Below, piece by piece: positions 34,554 to 43,009 of a DNA stretch of 64,000 bases (positions are counted from its first letter, which is position 1; each line of letters opens with the position of its first letter). The stretch comes from Azospirillum doebereinerae (GTDB lineage Bacteria > Pseudomonadota > Alphaproteobacteria > Azospirillales > Azospirillaceae), in contig NZ_RZIJ01000020.1 of the NCBI RefSeq assembly GCF_003989665.1, forward strand, positions 80,474 to 144,473, in the 5' to 3' direction. A program made the translations under genes and the position numbers. The notes under the pieces were generated by a model. That model made no database searches and was not told the origin of the DNA. It was given only the letters and a program-made list of their open reading frames with translations.

Positions 34554-35276
34554 TCAGTTCGTCAGGGTGGGGCGGGCCACGACGGCGGCGGTGGCGGCTG
34601 TGGTGGCGGTCTTGCGGTCGCCGGGCAGGGCGCGGCGTTGCAGGATGAGGCGTGTGACCTCGCGCGCCTTGGCGTCGGCCATCTCGGCCAGGATCGGGGC
34701 GGTGCGCCGCTCGGCGATGCGGTCGAGGACGTCGACGACGATGTCGGTCTCCAGATCGCTCAGGATGCGGGCGGCGTCGCGCGGCTTCATCGCCTCGTAG
34801 ATGGCGACCATGCGGCGCAGATCCTCCTGCTGGAGGGTGGAGCGCTGGGCCATCAGCGTCTCGACCTCGCGCTTGACCGTGTTCAGCCGGTCGATCTGGG
34901 TGCCGACGCGGGCCTCGGTCGCCGACAGAACGGCCTCGGCTTCGCGCAGCCGGTGCTGGCGGTTGGTGGTGTCGGTCTTCTGCTCGGCGATGGCCTCGCG
35001 CAGCAGGGGATCGGTGCAGTTGGGCGGGGCCAGCGACACCGGCGGCGGGGCCGGCTCGGCCTGCGCCATGCTTTGCCCTTGTGGAGGACCGGGTGTTGGC
35101 GTGGGTTCGGGCTGGGCGCCGTTCTTGAGGTCGGTCGCCCAGGGGCGTTCATGCTTGCCGAACTCGCGGTCGAACTGCTGGGCGATCACCGGGAAGCCGT
35201 CCATCAGCGCGCCCAGCTTCAGGGGCAGCACCATCAACACGGCGACCAGGGTGATCGGGAGAATGCGCGGGATCAT
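34554..35276 (-). CDS. motE: MotE-family flagellar protein
   Basis: A 240-residue protein with an N-terminal membrane segment (ILPITLVAVLMVLPLKLGAL), a Pro-rich linker, a long coiled coil (RLREAEAVLSATEARVGTQI), and a C-terminal MgtE-N/FliG-like module with YEAMKPRDAARILSDLETDI and MADAKAREVTRLIL. It matches MotE, reported in rhizobia as a periplasmic chaperone for motor accessory proteins. It lies between the DUF6468 gene and fliK, 3-5 bases apart. Confidence 0.8.
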   Translation of the reverse strand: MIPRILPITLVAVLMVLPLKLGALMDGFPVIAQQFDREFGKHERPWATDLKNGAQPEPTPTPGPPQGQSMAQAEPAPPPVSLAPPNCTDPLLREAIAEQKTDTTNRQHRLREAEAVLSATEARVGTQIDRLNTVKREVETLMAQRSTLQQEDLRRMVAIYEAMKPRDAARILSDLETDIVVDVLDRIAERRTAPILAEMADAKAREVTRLILQRRALPGDRKTATTAATAAVVARPTLTN

Positions 35277-35279
35277 GGG

Positions 35280-35954
35280 TCAGCCCTCCGACCCGACGGT
35301 GCGCAGCCGCGCGTAGAAGGCGCCGACCGCCATCGGCCGGGGCGGCTCGGCCGGGGTGGCGGTGGGTGCCACAGCGGGTGTGGGGGCTGGTTTGGACGGC
35401 GGAACCGGGGCGGTGTCCGGCGCGCCCGCGCGTTGCGGCAGCCCCAGCGGGCGGAACTCCCCGCTCCCGCTTTCCTGCGTCGCATCGGTCGCCGCGTCGG
35501 ACGGCGTCTCCACCGGCTCGGCGCGCCGGACGGCGGGCGCGGGTTCGGAGGCCGGCATCAGCTCCTCCATCGGGATCCCCGCCGGGCGCGGGCGGGCGGG
35601 ACGCATCGCCCCCTCGTCCAGGCGGCGCAGCAGGGCGCGGGCGTGCTGGAGCGACTCCTCCATGCGCGTCGCGGTGCGCTCGCAGGAGCCCAGGATCAGC
35701 GTCATGTCCTCCCTCACGCCCTTGGCGCGGTCGAGATCCTCGGCCAGCCGGCTGGCGGTCTCGGTGGCGGACGCGACCAAACGCTTCATCGAGGCGTCGG
35801 TCTCGTCGATCGACCTTGAGAAGCTGGTCACCAGCGTGTTGATTTCGGACTGCCCGGTGCGCAGCAGCTTGAGCCGCTTGTTGACGAGGACGAGGTAGAC
35901 CGTCGCCGTCACCAGCAGCACCGCCAGGGCCGCGTCAATGAGAAAGGAGACCAT
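35280..35954 (-). CDS. Membrane-anchored coiled-coil protein (DUF6468-like) in the flagellar operon
   Basis: A 224-residue protein. One N-terminal membrane helix (IDAALAVLLVTATVYLVLVN) precedes a helical domain with GQSEINTLVTSFSRSIDETD, RLAEDLDRAKGVREDMTLI and RMEESLQHARALLRRLD. The C-terminal third is a Pro-rich tail. It matches the DUF6468 proteins found between fliM and motE in alphaproteobacterial flagellar operons. Its start overlaps the fliM 3' end by 20 bases. Its function is unknown. Confidence 0.75.
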   Translation of the reverse strand: MVSFLIDAALAVLLVTATVYLVLVNKRLKLLRTGQSEINTLVTSFSRSIDETDASMKRLVASATETASRLAEDLDRAKGVREDMTLILGSCERTATRMEESLQHARALLRRLDEGAMRPARPRPAGIPMEELMPASEPAPAVRRAEPVETPSDAATDATQESGSGEFRPLGLPQRAGAPDTAPVPPSKPAPTPAVAPTATPAEPPRPMAVGAFYARLRTVGSEG

Positions 35955-37134
35955 CGATCAGCTCCTGCTTGGTGTCGAGCTCGGTGTCGATCTTCACCGC
36001 GATGTTGTCGTTGCGCTGCCCCATGTGGCCGGCGAACAGCGGAATCGTCTTGCTGAACACCAGCACCGCGTTCTCGGGGTTGATGCGCAGTTTCAGCGAC
36101 TGGCCCTTCTGCCAGGCCAGCACCTCGCCCAGCGGGACCTTGGTCTCCGCCAGCACCGCCACCAGTTCCAGCTTCGAGCGCATCAGCTCGTTCTTCAGGT
36201 GGTTCTCCCACACCGTGTCGTGGCCGAACTTCTCGCCCATGAACATCTGCACCAGCTTTCCGCGCACCGGCTCCAGCGTGGAGTAGGGGATGACGATGTC
36301 GATGTGGCCGGTGCGGCGCTCCACCTCCACGGCGATGCGGACGCGGATGACGGCGTTGGTCGCCCGCGTGATGGTGGCGAATTGCGGGTTCACCTCCAGC
36401 CGGTCGAAGACGAAGTCGATCTGCGCCAGCGGGTCGAAGGACTGTCCCAGATCCTGGAGGATCACCTTCATCATGCGCTCGGTCATCTTGCGCTCGATGG
36501 AGGTGTAGGCGCGCCCGTCGATCCGCCCCGGCCGCGACCGCCGGCCGCCCAGCAGCACGTCCATCATGCAGTAGATCAGCGCGCTGTCGATGGACACCAG
36601 CATCTGGTTGTCCCACTGCTCGGCCCGCGCGACGCCGATCAGGGCCGGCAGTTCGATGGTGTCCTGGAAGTCGGTGTAGCGCAGCCACTCGATCCGCATC
36701 AGCGACGCCTCCACGTTGGTCGAGGCGAACTGGCGCAGCGAGGTGTTCAGCAGCCGCACCATGCGGTCGAACACCACGTCGAGCATCGGCAGCCGGTCCT
36801 TGTTGACCGTCGTCGAGTTGACCAGCCGCTCGATGGCGCTCAGCACCGCCCCGTCCCCCGACGGCGCGTCGAAGTTCAGCAGCCGGTCGATCTCCTCCTG
36901 GTTGAGGAGCTTGGCCTCGCCCGAGAAGCCGGCCAGCGCCGCCTTGGCGGCCTCCGCCAGCGCCGCCTTGGCGGCATCGGAATGGGCGGTTGCCGGAGCG
37001 GCCGCGGTTTCCCAATCGGCGTCGGACCAGTCGTCCTTGATGCCGTCCGGCGGCACGATGGGGGCCGCGACGGGGGACGGCTGGTTCGATCCGTGGGTCT
37101 CGCCCTGGAAAGGGTCGGCGGGGGCGTTCGTCAT
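35935..37134 (-). CDS. fliM: Flagellar motor switch protein FliM
   Basis: A 399-residue C-ring protein. It has an N-terminal acidic segment where CheY-P would bind (DDWSDADWETAAA is unusually acidic for this role), then LLNQEEIDRLLNF. The central and C-terminal domains show FASTNVEASLMRIEWLRYTD, MDVLLGGRRSRPGRIDGRAY and VFDRLEVNPQFA. The C-terminal SpoA domain (KVPLGEVLAWQKGQSLKLRI) pairs with FliN. It follows fliL by 28 bases. Confidence 0.93.
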   Translation of the reverse strand: MTNAPADPFQGETHGSNQPSPVAAPIVPPDGIKDDWSDADWETAAAPATAHSDAAKAALAEAAKAALAGFSGEAKLLNQEEIDRLLNFDAPSGDGAVLSAIERLVNSTTVNKDRLPMLDVVFDRMVRLLNTSLRQFASTNVEASLMRIEWLRYTDFQDTIELPALIGVARAEQWDNQMLVSIDSALIYCMMDVLLGGRRSRPGRIDGRAYTSIERKMTERMMKVILQDLGQSFDPLAQIDFVFDRLEVNPQFATITRATNAVIRVRIAVEVERRTGHIDIVIPYSTLEPVRGKLVQMFMGEKFGHDTVWENHLKNELMRSKLELVAVLAETKVPLGEVLAWQKGQSLKLRINPENAVLVFSKTIPLFAGHMGQRNDNIAVKIDTELDTKQELIDGLLSH

Positions 37135-37162
37135 CCGTGCCTCTGGGGTTCGATCGCGGGCG

Positions 37163-37699
37163 CTATTGCGTGAGCAGGCTGCGCAGCAGGACGTCGGCGA
37201 CGGCGTCCCGGTTGCTGTCGGGTTGGGCGGCGATCAGGTTGAAGCGCCGGCGGATTTCGGTGCGCAGCCGGTGGAGACCGGCGGACCCCTCCAGATCGTC
37301 CTGGTCGAGGTTGCGCAGGAACTCCTGGAGGGCGTCGACCAACTGGGGCATGGCCTTGTCCACCCGCGCCCGCTCGGCCGGCGCCACGGCGAGGCTGAGG
37401 CCGATCTTCAGGAAGCGCGACGGGCTGTTCGGGCGCAGGTTGACGATCATCTCCGGCAGGTCGATCACCCCCTGGGCCAACTCCTGGGCGGGGATGGACG
37501 GGGACCACAGCCGCTCCAGCCGCTCCGTCCCGGCCGACAGCCAATAGCCGCCGATCCCGGCCGCCACGACCGCGCCCAGCGCCACGGCGCCCAGCAGCAG
37601 GCGGGCCAGCGGCAGGACGAGGACGTAGACGCGGCGCGACCCGGCCAGCGGCCCCAGCCTTTCCATCCCCGCCGCCTCGGCTCCCGTTCGTGTATTCAT
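37163..37699 (-). CDS. fliL: Flagellar basal body-associated protein FliL
   Basis: A 178-residue protein. A single membrane helix (LLLGAVALGAVVAAGIGGYW) is followed by the periplasmic domain with DLPEMIVNLRPNSPSRFLKI, AERARVDKAMPQLVDALQEF and LRTEIRRRFNLI, typical of FliL. It stabilises the stator. First gene of the minus-strand fliL-fliM-DUF6468-motE-fliK-flgD run and divergent from fliF. A second start 33 bases downstream (MERLG) is possible. Confidence 0.9.
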   Translation of the reverse strand: MNTRTGAEAAGMERLGPLAGSRRVYVLVLPLARLLLGAVALGAVVAAGIGGYWLSAGTERLERLWSPSIPAQELAQGVIDLPEMIVNLRPNSPSRFLKIGLSLAVAPAERARVDKAMPQLVDALQEFLRNLDQDDLEGSAGLHRLRTEIRRRFNLIAAQPDSNRDAVADVLLRSLLTQ

Positions 37700-37886
37700 C
37701 GGTCCTGCCCGCTTGAGATTGCCGAAAATTTTAGTCGTCCCGCCGATCTCTGGAGTTTTAGAGACTTTGTTCTTTCCGGCTCTCCGGTTTTTTACTCCGC
37801 TTAAAAGTCGCGCCGGTAATTTGGTCCGGTGCGCAGGGCGAAGACTAGGCCCCCCGATTTTCGGAAACTTTAAAGGTGCGGGCATC
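37700..37886. other. Divergent fliL/fliF intergenic region
   Basis: These 187 bases lie between two divergent flagellar operons. They are AT-richer than the surroundings, with TTTT, TTAA and TTTAAA tracts, for example at 37790-37804 and 37869-37874, but no clean CtrA or sigma-54 site is seen. Both promoters must lie here. Confidence 0.5.
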
Positions 37887-39617
37887 GTGGACAGTCTGAT
37901 CGACACTTTGCGGTCGCTGGGCCGTGGACGCCTCCTGGTGCTGGCCGGCACCGGCGTCGGCATCGTCCTGGCGGTGGCCGTCCTGGCGATGCTGCTGTCG
38001 CGGCCGCACATGACCGCCCTGTACAGCGGGCTGGAGCCGGCGGAAGCCGGCCGCATCGTCAAGGCCGTCGAGGCCATGGGCGTGCCGGTGAACGCCGCCT
38101 TCGACGGCACCACCATCGAGGTGCCCCAGGCCGAGGCGTCCCGCCTGCGCATGATGCTGGCCGAACAGGGGCTGCCGTCGCGCGGCGGCGTCGGCTACGA
38201 GCTGTTCGACACCGACAAGCCGCTCGGCATCACCAGCTTCATGCAGCGGATGAACCGCCTGCGCGCGCTGGAAGGGGAGCTTGGCCGCACCATCGAGACG
38301 CTGTCCGGCGTCGAGGCGGCGCGCGTCCACATCGTGCTGCCCGAGCGCGAGGAGTTCTCGCGCAGCGCGCCCAAGCCGACCGCGTCCATCGTGGTGCGCA
38401 TGCGCGGCCGCGCCGGGATGGAGCGCAAACAGGCGCTGTCGATCCGCCATCTGGTGTCCGCCGCCGTGCCCAACCTGAAGCCCGGCGCCGTCACTGTGAT
38501 GGACTCGTCGGGCGAGCTGCTGCTGAGCGAGGACGACGGGCCGGGGCTGGCGTCCGCCCGCTCGGACGGGCTGCGCGTCGCCGCCGAGACTCGGGTGGCG
38601 CGCGCCATCGAGCAGATGCTGGTGGCGCGGCTCGGCGCCGGCAACGTCCGCGTCCAGGTCGCCGCCGAGGTCGAGACCAAGCGCGAGGTGGTGCGCAGCC
38701 AGACCTTCGACCCGAACAGTCAGGTCGTCCGCTCCACCCAGACGGTGCAGGAGCAGGAGCGCAGCAGCGACAGCAACGGCGACCCCCCAGTCACCGCCGA
38801 GCAGAACCTTCCCCAGCGCGACGTGCGCGCCCAGGCGCAGACCCAGCAGTCGTCGAACGACAACAAGCGCCAGGAGGAGACCGTCAACTACGAGATCTCC
38901 AATGTTGCCCGCGAAACGGTGATCGAGCCGGGCGACGTGCGCCGCCTCAGCGTCGCCGTTCTGGTCAACGGCACCTGGAAGACCGCCGCCGACGGCACCC
39001 GCCAGTACGAGCCGCGCGCCGCCGAGGAGTTGCAGCGGCTGGGCGAATTGGTGCGCTCGGCGATGGGCTTCGACCAAGCGCGCGGCGACCGGGTGACGGT
39101 GGACAATCTGGAGTTCGTCGAACTGGCCCCCGATCTGGCGCCGCGCAACCTGTCCGACGAGATCACCGAGACGCTCAGCCGCAACGTCATGACGCTGATC
39201 CAGTGGGTGATCCTGCTGGTGCTGTCGGCCCTGCTGATCCTGGTCGGCCTGCGTCCGCTGATCCGCCGCGTCTTCCCGGCGCCCGAGCCCGTGGTGGCCG
39301 AGGCGGCGCCCGCGCTGGCCGGCGCCGCTGGCGGCGCCATGCCGCAGCTGACCGGCCCGGCCATGGCGGCGGGCGGCGCGGCGGGGGCGGTGTCCGGCGG
39401 GACGGCGGGCAGCGAGGGCGAGGGTGGCGTGCCCGGCCTGGAGGCGACGCCCCAGCCGCTCGGCATCGAGGAGGCGATGGACCAGCTGATCGAGCTGCGC
39501 ACGGTGGAGGGGCGCGTCCGCGCCTCCTCAATCCGCCGGCTCGGCGACATGGTGGACCAGTACCCGGACGAGGCCATCGATATCCTTCGGTCCTGGCTCT
39601 ATGAGGAGGCGGCGTGA
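37887..39617 (+). CDS. fliF: Flagellar MS-ring protein FliF
   Basis: About 576 residues from a GTG start (VDSLIDTLRSLGRGRLLVLA). N-terminal membrane helix (LLVLAGTGVGIVLAVAVLAM), ring-building motifs with YSGLEPAEAGRIVKAVEAMG, LFDTDKPLGITSFMQRMNRL and LEGELGRTIETLSGVEAARV, and a C-terminal helix (VMTLIQWVILLVLSALLILV) with a cytoplasmic tail that binds FliG (RVRASSIRRLGDMVDQYPDE). In-frame sequence extends upstream but lacks a start with a good Shine-Dalgarno; AAAGGTG precedes the GTG. Its TGA overlaps the fliH start. Confidence 0.95.
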   Translation: MDSLIDTLRSLGRGRLLVLAGTGVGIVLAVAVLAMLLSRPHMTALYSGLEPAEAGRIVKAVEAMGVPVNAAFDGTTIEVPQAEASRLRMMLAEQGLPSRGGVGYELFDTDKPLGITSFMQRMNRLRALEGELGRTIETLSGVEAARVHIVLPEREEFSRSAPKPTASIVVRMRGRAGMERKQALSIRHLVSAAVPNLKPGAVTVMDSSGELLLSEDDGPGLASARSDGLRVAAETRVARAIEQMLVARLGAGNVRVQVAAEVETKREVVRSQTFDPNSQVVRSTQTVQEQERSSDSNGDPPVTAEQNLPQRDVRAQAQTQQSSNDNKRQEETVNYEISNVARETVIEPGDVRRLSVAVLVNGTWKTAADGTRQYEPRAAEELQRLGELVRSAMGFDQARGDRVTVDNLEFVELAPDLAPRNLSDEITETLSRNVMTLIQWVILLVLSALLILVGLRPLIRRVFPAPEPVVAEAAPALAGAAGGAMPQLTGPAMAAGGAAGAVSGGTAGSEGEGGVPGLEATPQPLGIEEAMDQLIELRTVEGRVRASSIRRLGDMVDQYPDEAIDILRSWLYEEAA

Positions 39618-40357
39618 TGGCGGCGGCCTACCCGCGCTACCGCTTCGACCACAGCTTCGGCGCGCCGGTCGCGGCGCCGGTCGTGGTCGCGGAGGCGCCC
39701 GATCCGCTCGACCAGCCGCGCCACTCCGACCGCGCGCTGCACCAGGCGCTGGCCGAGGCGCGCGGCGCGGCGCTGGCAGAAGGGGTGCTCCAGGGCCGGT
39801 GCGAGGGCGAGGCGCTCGCCCGGCGGCGGATCGAGGCCGAAGTTGCCGACACGCTGGACCGGCTGGCTGGGCGCCTCGCCGAACTGGACGCCGCGCACGC
39901 CGCGCAGTTGGAGCGTTTGGAGGCGCAGGGCGCCGCCCTGCTGGTGGCGCTGGTGCGCCGGCTGAGTCCGCGCCTGCTGGACACCGTCGCCCGCGCCGAG
40001 GTCGAGCGGGTGGCGCTGGACGCCCTGCGCGCGGCCGGCGGCGCGCCGGTCCTGCAATTGCGCGTCCATCCCGAGGTGAGCGGCCCGCTGGCCGAACGGC
40101 TGGCCGGCGAGACCGTCTTCAAGGGCCGGCTCGACGTCGTTCCCGACGCCGCGCTGGACCGGGGCGCGCTCGACGCGTCGTGGGAGTCCGGCGGCCTGCG
40201 CCGCGACCCGGCGGCGCTGGACCGCGCCGTGGCCGAACTGGCGGACCGCGCGCTGTCCCTGATCGGGCCTGCCGCCGCCCCTTCCGCTGCGTCCCCCTCT
40301 CCCCCCCGGGGAGAGGGCTGGGGTGAGGGGGACGCACCGCATGATGTCACCGGATGA
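39617..40357 (+). CDS. fliH: Flagellar assembly protein FliH-like
   Basis: A 246-residue protein starting on TGATG with the fliF stop. The middle has the Ala/Glu-rich, heptad-like helix expected of FliH/HrpE (AEARGAALAEGVLQGRCEGE, VADTLDRLAGRLAELDAAHA), and the C-terminal domain carries LQLRVHPEVSGPLAERLAGE and GRLDVVPDAALDRGALDASW. It regulates the export ATPase FliI. The last 20 or so residues (SPSPPRGEGWGEG and following) are coded by a REP-like palindrome, so the true ancestral C-terminus was probably shorter. fliI is not in this window. Confidence 0.82.
   Translation: MAAAYPRYRFDHSFGAPVAAPVVVAEAPDPLDQPRHSDRALHQALAEARGAALAEGVLQGRCEGEALARRRIEAEVADTLDRLAGRLAELDAAHAAQLERLEAQGAALLVALVRRLSPRLLDTVARAEVERVALDALRAAGGAPVLQLRVHPEVSGPLAERLAGETVFKGRLDVVPDAALDRGALDASWESGGLRRDPAALDRAVAELADRALSLIGPAAAPSAASPSPPRGEGWGEGDAPHDVTG
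40295..40332 (+). repeat. REP-like palindrome, copy 1 (inside fliH 3' end)
   Basis: CCCTCTCCCC (40295-40304) and GGGGAGAGGG (40308-40317) form a perfect 10-bp stem with a 3-base loop, followed by CTGGGGTGAGGGGG. The same element appears inverted at 40415-40448. It lies at the 3' end of fliH and codes for its Ser/Pro/Gly tail. Confidence 0.7.
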
Positions 40358-40412
40358 TCCGGCGCCTTTCGACCGGCGGAAAGTCTGCTTTCCATCCCTG
40401 GAATCCACGCCG

Positions 40413-40458
40413 CGCCTCCCCCTCACCCCGACCCTCTCCCCGGGGGGTGAGGGAGGCG
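40413..40458 (-). repeat. REP-like palindrome, copy 2 (fliH-fliN gap)
   Basis: CGCCTCCCCCTCACCCC (40413-40429) and GGGGGGTGAGGGAGGCG (40442-40458) form an inverted repeat with one indel. In reverse complement it carries GGGGAGAGGG followed by GGGGTGAGGGGG, as in copy 1 at 40295-40332, so the pair is arranged as an inverted doublet. Confidence 0.65.
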
Positions 40459-40529
40459 ATGATCGGCCCCCCTGAACGACCCCACGTCACCGACCATCCC
40501 ATTTCTCCCGACAGAGGCGAGAACGCATC

Positions 40530-40844
40530 ATGCCCCCCTTGAACCTCGACATCCTGGACGACGACACCAAATCCGCCGAGAAGGGCTACGACGGCCCGAT
40601 GAACGCGATCTACAACGTCCCGGTGGACGTCCAGGTCGTGCTCGGCCGCACCAGCATGCTGGTGGCGCAACTGCTCAAGCTCGGGCGCGGCGCCGTGCTG
40701 GAGCTGGAACGCAAGGTCGACGAACCGGTGGAGGTGCTGGTCAACCACCGCCTCGTGGCGCGCGGCGAGGTGGTCATCGTCGAGGACCAGCGCCTGGGCG
40801 TCACCCTGACCGAGATCGTCCGCACCGACCTCGACCTCGATTGA
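40530..40844 (+). CDS. fliN: Flagellar motor switch protein FliN
   Basis: A 104-residue SpoA-domain protein. After an acidic N-terminus (LNLDILDDDTKSAEKGYDGP) the domain reads NVPVDVQVVLGRTSMLVAQL, LKLGRGAVLELERKVDEPVE and VNHRLVARGEVVIVEDQRLG, the FliN core. With FliM it forms the lower C-ring. It follows fliH after 172 bases holding a REP-like element, and precedes fliP by 14. Confidence 0.95.
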   Translation: MPPLNLDILDDDTKSAEKGYDGPMNAIYNVPVDVQVVLGRTSMLVAQLLKLGRGAVLELERKVDEPVEVLVNHRLVARGEVVIVEDQRLGVTLTEIVRTDLDLD

Positions 40845-40858
40845 CCGGAGACCGGATC

Positions 40859-41671
40859 ATGACCCGTCGAGGCGCCGCCATCCCGGCCGTGACCCTGGCG
40901 ACGGCCGTCCTGCTGGCCGCCTTGGCGCTCGCCGGGCCGGCCGTCGCGGCGCCGCTGGATCTCGGCCTCGACGCGCTGGGGTCGCTGGGCGACGGCGGCG
41001 GGCTGTCGGGGCGCATCATCCAGGGCATCGTCCTGCTGACGGTGCTCAGCGTCGCCCCCGGCCTGCTGATCATGGTGACCTGCTTCACCCGGATCATCGT
41101 GGTGCTGTCGCTGCTGCGCTCGGCGCTGGGGCTTCAGCAGTCGCCGCCCAACATGGTGCTGATCAGCCTCGCCATGTTCCTGACCTTCCACATCATGGGG
41201 CCGACCATCGACAGCGCCTGGCAGGACGGGTTGCGCCCGCTGCTGAACGAGCAGGTGACCCACGAGCAGGGGCTGGAACGGATGATCGAGCCCTTTCGGG
41301 GCTTCATGACCGCCCATGTGCGCGAGCGCGACCTCGCCGCCTTCGCCTCCTTCTCGGCCCGGCCCGCCAAGCCCGGCGAGGAGACCAAGGAGGCGCCGGC
41401 CAAGCCGGTCACCGCCGAGACGGTGGAACTGCGCCTGCTGATGCCGGCCTTCCTGCTGTCGGAGCTGCGCCGCGCCTTCGAGATCGGCTTCCTGCTGTTC
41501 CTGCCCTTCCTGGTGATCGACATGGTGGTGGCGGCGATCCTGATGGCGATGGGCATGATGATGCTGCCGCCGGTGATGATCGCGCTGCCGTTCAAGATCA
41601 TCTTCTTCGTGCTGACCGACGGCTGGTTCCTGATCGCCGGCAGCCTGATCCGTTCCTACGGCGCGGGGTGA
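40859..41671 (+). CDS. fliP: Flagellar export gate protein FliP
   Basis: A 270-residue membrane protein. An N-terminal signal-like helix (AVTLATAVLLAALALAGPAV) precedes the family blocks LLTVLSVAPGLLIMVTCFTR, IIVVLSLLRSALGLQQSPPN, FLTFHIMGPTIDSAW and IDMVVAAILMAMGMMMLPPV, ending LPFKIIFFVLTDGWFLIAGS. FliP forms the core of the export gate with FliQ and FliR, neither of which is in this window. GGAG precedes the ATG. It is 4 bases before the next small gene. Confidence 0.96.
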   Translation: MTRRGAAIPAVTLATAVLLAALALAGPAVAAPLDLGLDALGSLGDGGGLSGRIIQGIVLLTVLSVAPGLLIMVTCFTRIIVVLSLLRSALGLQQSPPNMVLISLAMFLTFHIMGPTIDSAWQDGLRPLLNEQVTHEQGLERMIEPFRGFMTAHVRERDLAAFASFSARPAKPGEETKEAPAKPVTAETVELRLLMPAFLLSELRRAFEIGFLLFLPFLVIDMVVAAILMAMGMMMLPPVMIALPFKIIFFVLTDGWFLIAGSLIRSYGAG

Positions 41672-41675
41672 GGCG

Positions 41676-41969
41676 ATGGAAACGCTGCCGCCTCTCCCCC
41701 TGCCGGCCAGCCTCGCCGACAGCCTGTTGGCCCTGGCGCGCCGCCGTGGCGTGGCGGTGGCCGACGACGGCTCCCTTGGCGGCCCCGATGGCGTTTCCAA
41801 CGACGGTTCCATCGCCACGCTGCTGGCCGCCATCGAACCGCGCCCGCTGATCCCTCACCCGCTGCTGCTGGTGGCGGGCGCGGTGATGGCGGTGGCCTTC
41901 CGCCACGACCGCCGTCTCGCCGTACCGCCCGCCGGCGACGCCCCCCCTTCCGCCGATTGTTCCTTCTGA
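41676..41969 (+). CDS. Small FlhB C-terminal-like protein, tentative
   Basis: A 97-residue protein. LADSLLALARRRGVAVADDG, IATLLAAIEPRPLIPHPLLL and VAGAVMAVAF follow the pattern of the FlhB cytoplasmic C-terminus (A..rGVPV..D, then IP.eLy.aVaevla). It lacks the NPTH autocleavage motif and starts after it. Short stand-alone FlhB-C-like proteins (FhlB) are known to partly replace FlhB's C-terminal piece in other bacteria. The 6-residue run DGSLGG and the cysteine near the C-terminus are unusual. It lies between fliP and fliG. The assignment is moderate. Confidence 0.45.
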   Translation: METLPPLPLPASLADSLLALARRRGVAVADDGSLGGPDGVSNDGSIATLLAAIEPRPLIPHPLLLVAGAVMAVAFRHDRRLAVPPAGDAPPSADCSF

Positions 41970-41978
41970 GGTGCCGCC

Positions 41979-43007
41979 ATGGGAACGCCGATCAAGATCC
42001 GCGAGAACTACAAGAGCCTGAACGGCGCCGAGAAAAGCGCCATCATCTTCCTGGCGCTGGGCGAGGAGCGCGGCTCGCGGCTGATGGAGCGGCTGGACGA
42101 GGACGAGATCCGCATCGTCAGCCGGGCGATGGCCACGCTGGGCAACGTCACCTCGAATCTCGTGGAATCGCTGCTGCGCGTCTTCACCGAGCGCTTCGCC
42201 AACACGGGCTCCGTCGTCGGCTCCTACGACAGCACCGAGCGGATGCTGAACCGCTTCCTGCCCAACGACCGCGTCACCGAGATCATGGGCGAGATCCGCG
42301 GTCCCGCCGGCCGGACGATGTGGGAGAAGATGTCGAACGTCAACGAGGGGGTGTTGGCCGCCTATCTGTCCGGGGAATACCCGCAGACGGCCGCCGTCAT
42401 CCTGTCGAAGATGCGCGCCGACCACGCGGCGAAGGTGCTGGTCCTGCTGCCGCCCTCGGTGCGCGCCGAGGTGATCGAGCGCATGATCCAGATCGAATCG
42501 GTGCAACGCGAGGTGCTGCTGGACATCGAATCGATCCTGCACAACGAGTTCATGGCGAATTACGCCCGCACCCACGGCAACGATTCGCTGGAGCGCATGG
42601 CCGACATCTTCAACCGCATCGACCGCGAGACCCTGACCGAGATCTTCGCCGAGCTGGAACCGGCGATGCCGGAGCCGACCATCCGCATCAAGCAGCTGAT
42701 GTTCACCTTCGAGGATCTGATGCGGCTCGACCGCGTGTCGTTGCAGACGGTGATCCGCCGCTGCGACACCGGCCAGCTCGCCATCGCGCTGAAGGGCGCG
42801 CAGGCCCAGCAGCGCGACCATTTCCTGTCGGTGCTGTCGGAGCGCGCCCGCCTGATCCTCCAGGACGAGATCGAGAACATGGGGCCGCTGCGCATGCGCG
42901 ACGTCAACGACGCCCAGGCGGAGATCGTCGCCTTGGCCAAGACGCTGGCCGACGACGGCAACATCGTCATCCCGCAATCCGACGATTCCGACGCCGTGGT
43001 TTACTGA
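41979..43007 (+). CDS. fliG: Flagellar motor switch protein FliG
   Basis: A 342-residue rotor protein. N-domain NYKSLNGAEKSAIIFLALGE, middle domain with EYPQTAAVILSKMRADHAAK and the EHPQ-like EYPQ motif, and C-domain with FTFEDLMRLDRVSLQTVIRR and the charged residues that meet MotA (LKGAQAQQRDHFLSVLSERA). It transmits torque to the MS ring through FliF. It follows the small FlhB-C-like gene and precedes an orphan by 2 bases. Confidence 0.97.
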   Translation: MGTPIKIRENYKSLNGAEKSAIIFLALGEERGSRLMERLDEDEIRIVSRAMATLGNVTSNLVESLLRVFTERFANTGSVVGSYDSTERMLNRFLPNDRVTEIMGEIRGPAGRTMWEKMSNVNEGVLAAYLSGEYPQTAAVILSKMRADHAAKVLVLLPPSVRAEVIERMIQIESVQREVLLDIESILHNEFMANYARTHGNDSLERMADIFNRIDRETLTEIFAELEPAMPEPTIRIKQLMFTFEDLMRLDRVSLQTVIRRCDTGQLAIALKGAQAQQRDHFLSVLSERARLILQDEIENMGPLRMRDVNDAQAEIVALAKTLADDGNIVIPQSDDSDAVVY

Positions 43008-43009
43008 CC

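Noticed and set aside
37700..37886. CtrA or sigma-28 site between fliL and fliF
   Set aside because: Several TTAA and TTTAAA tracts occur but none matches either consensus within one mismatch.
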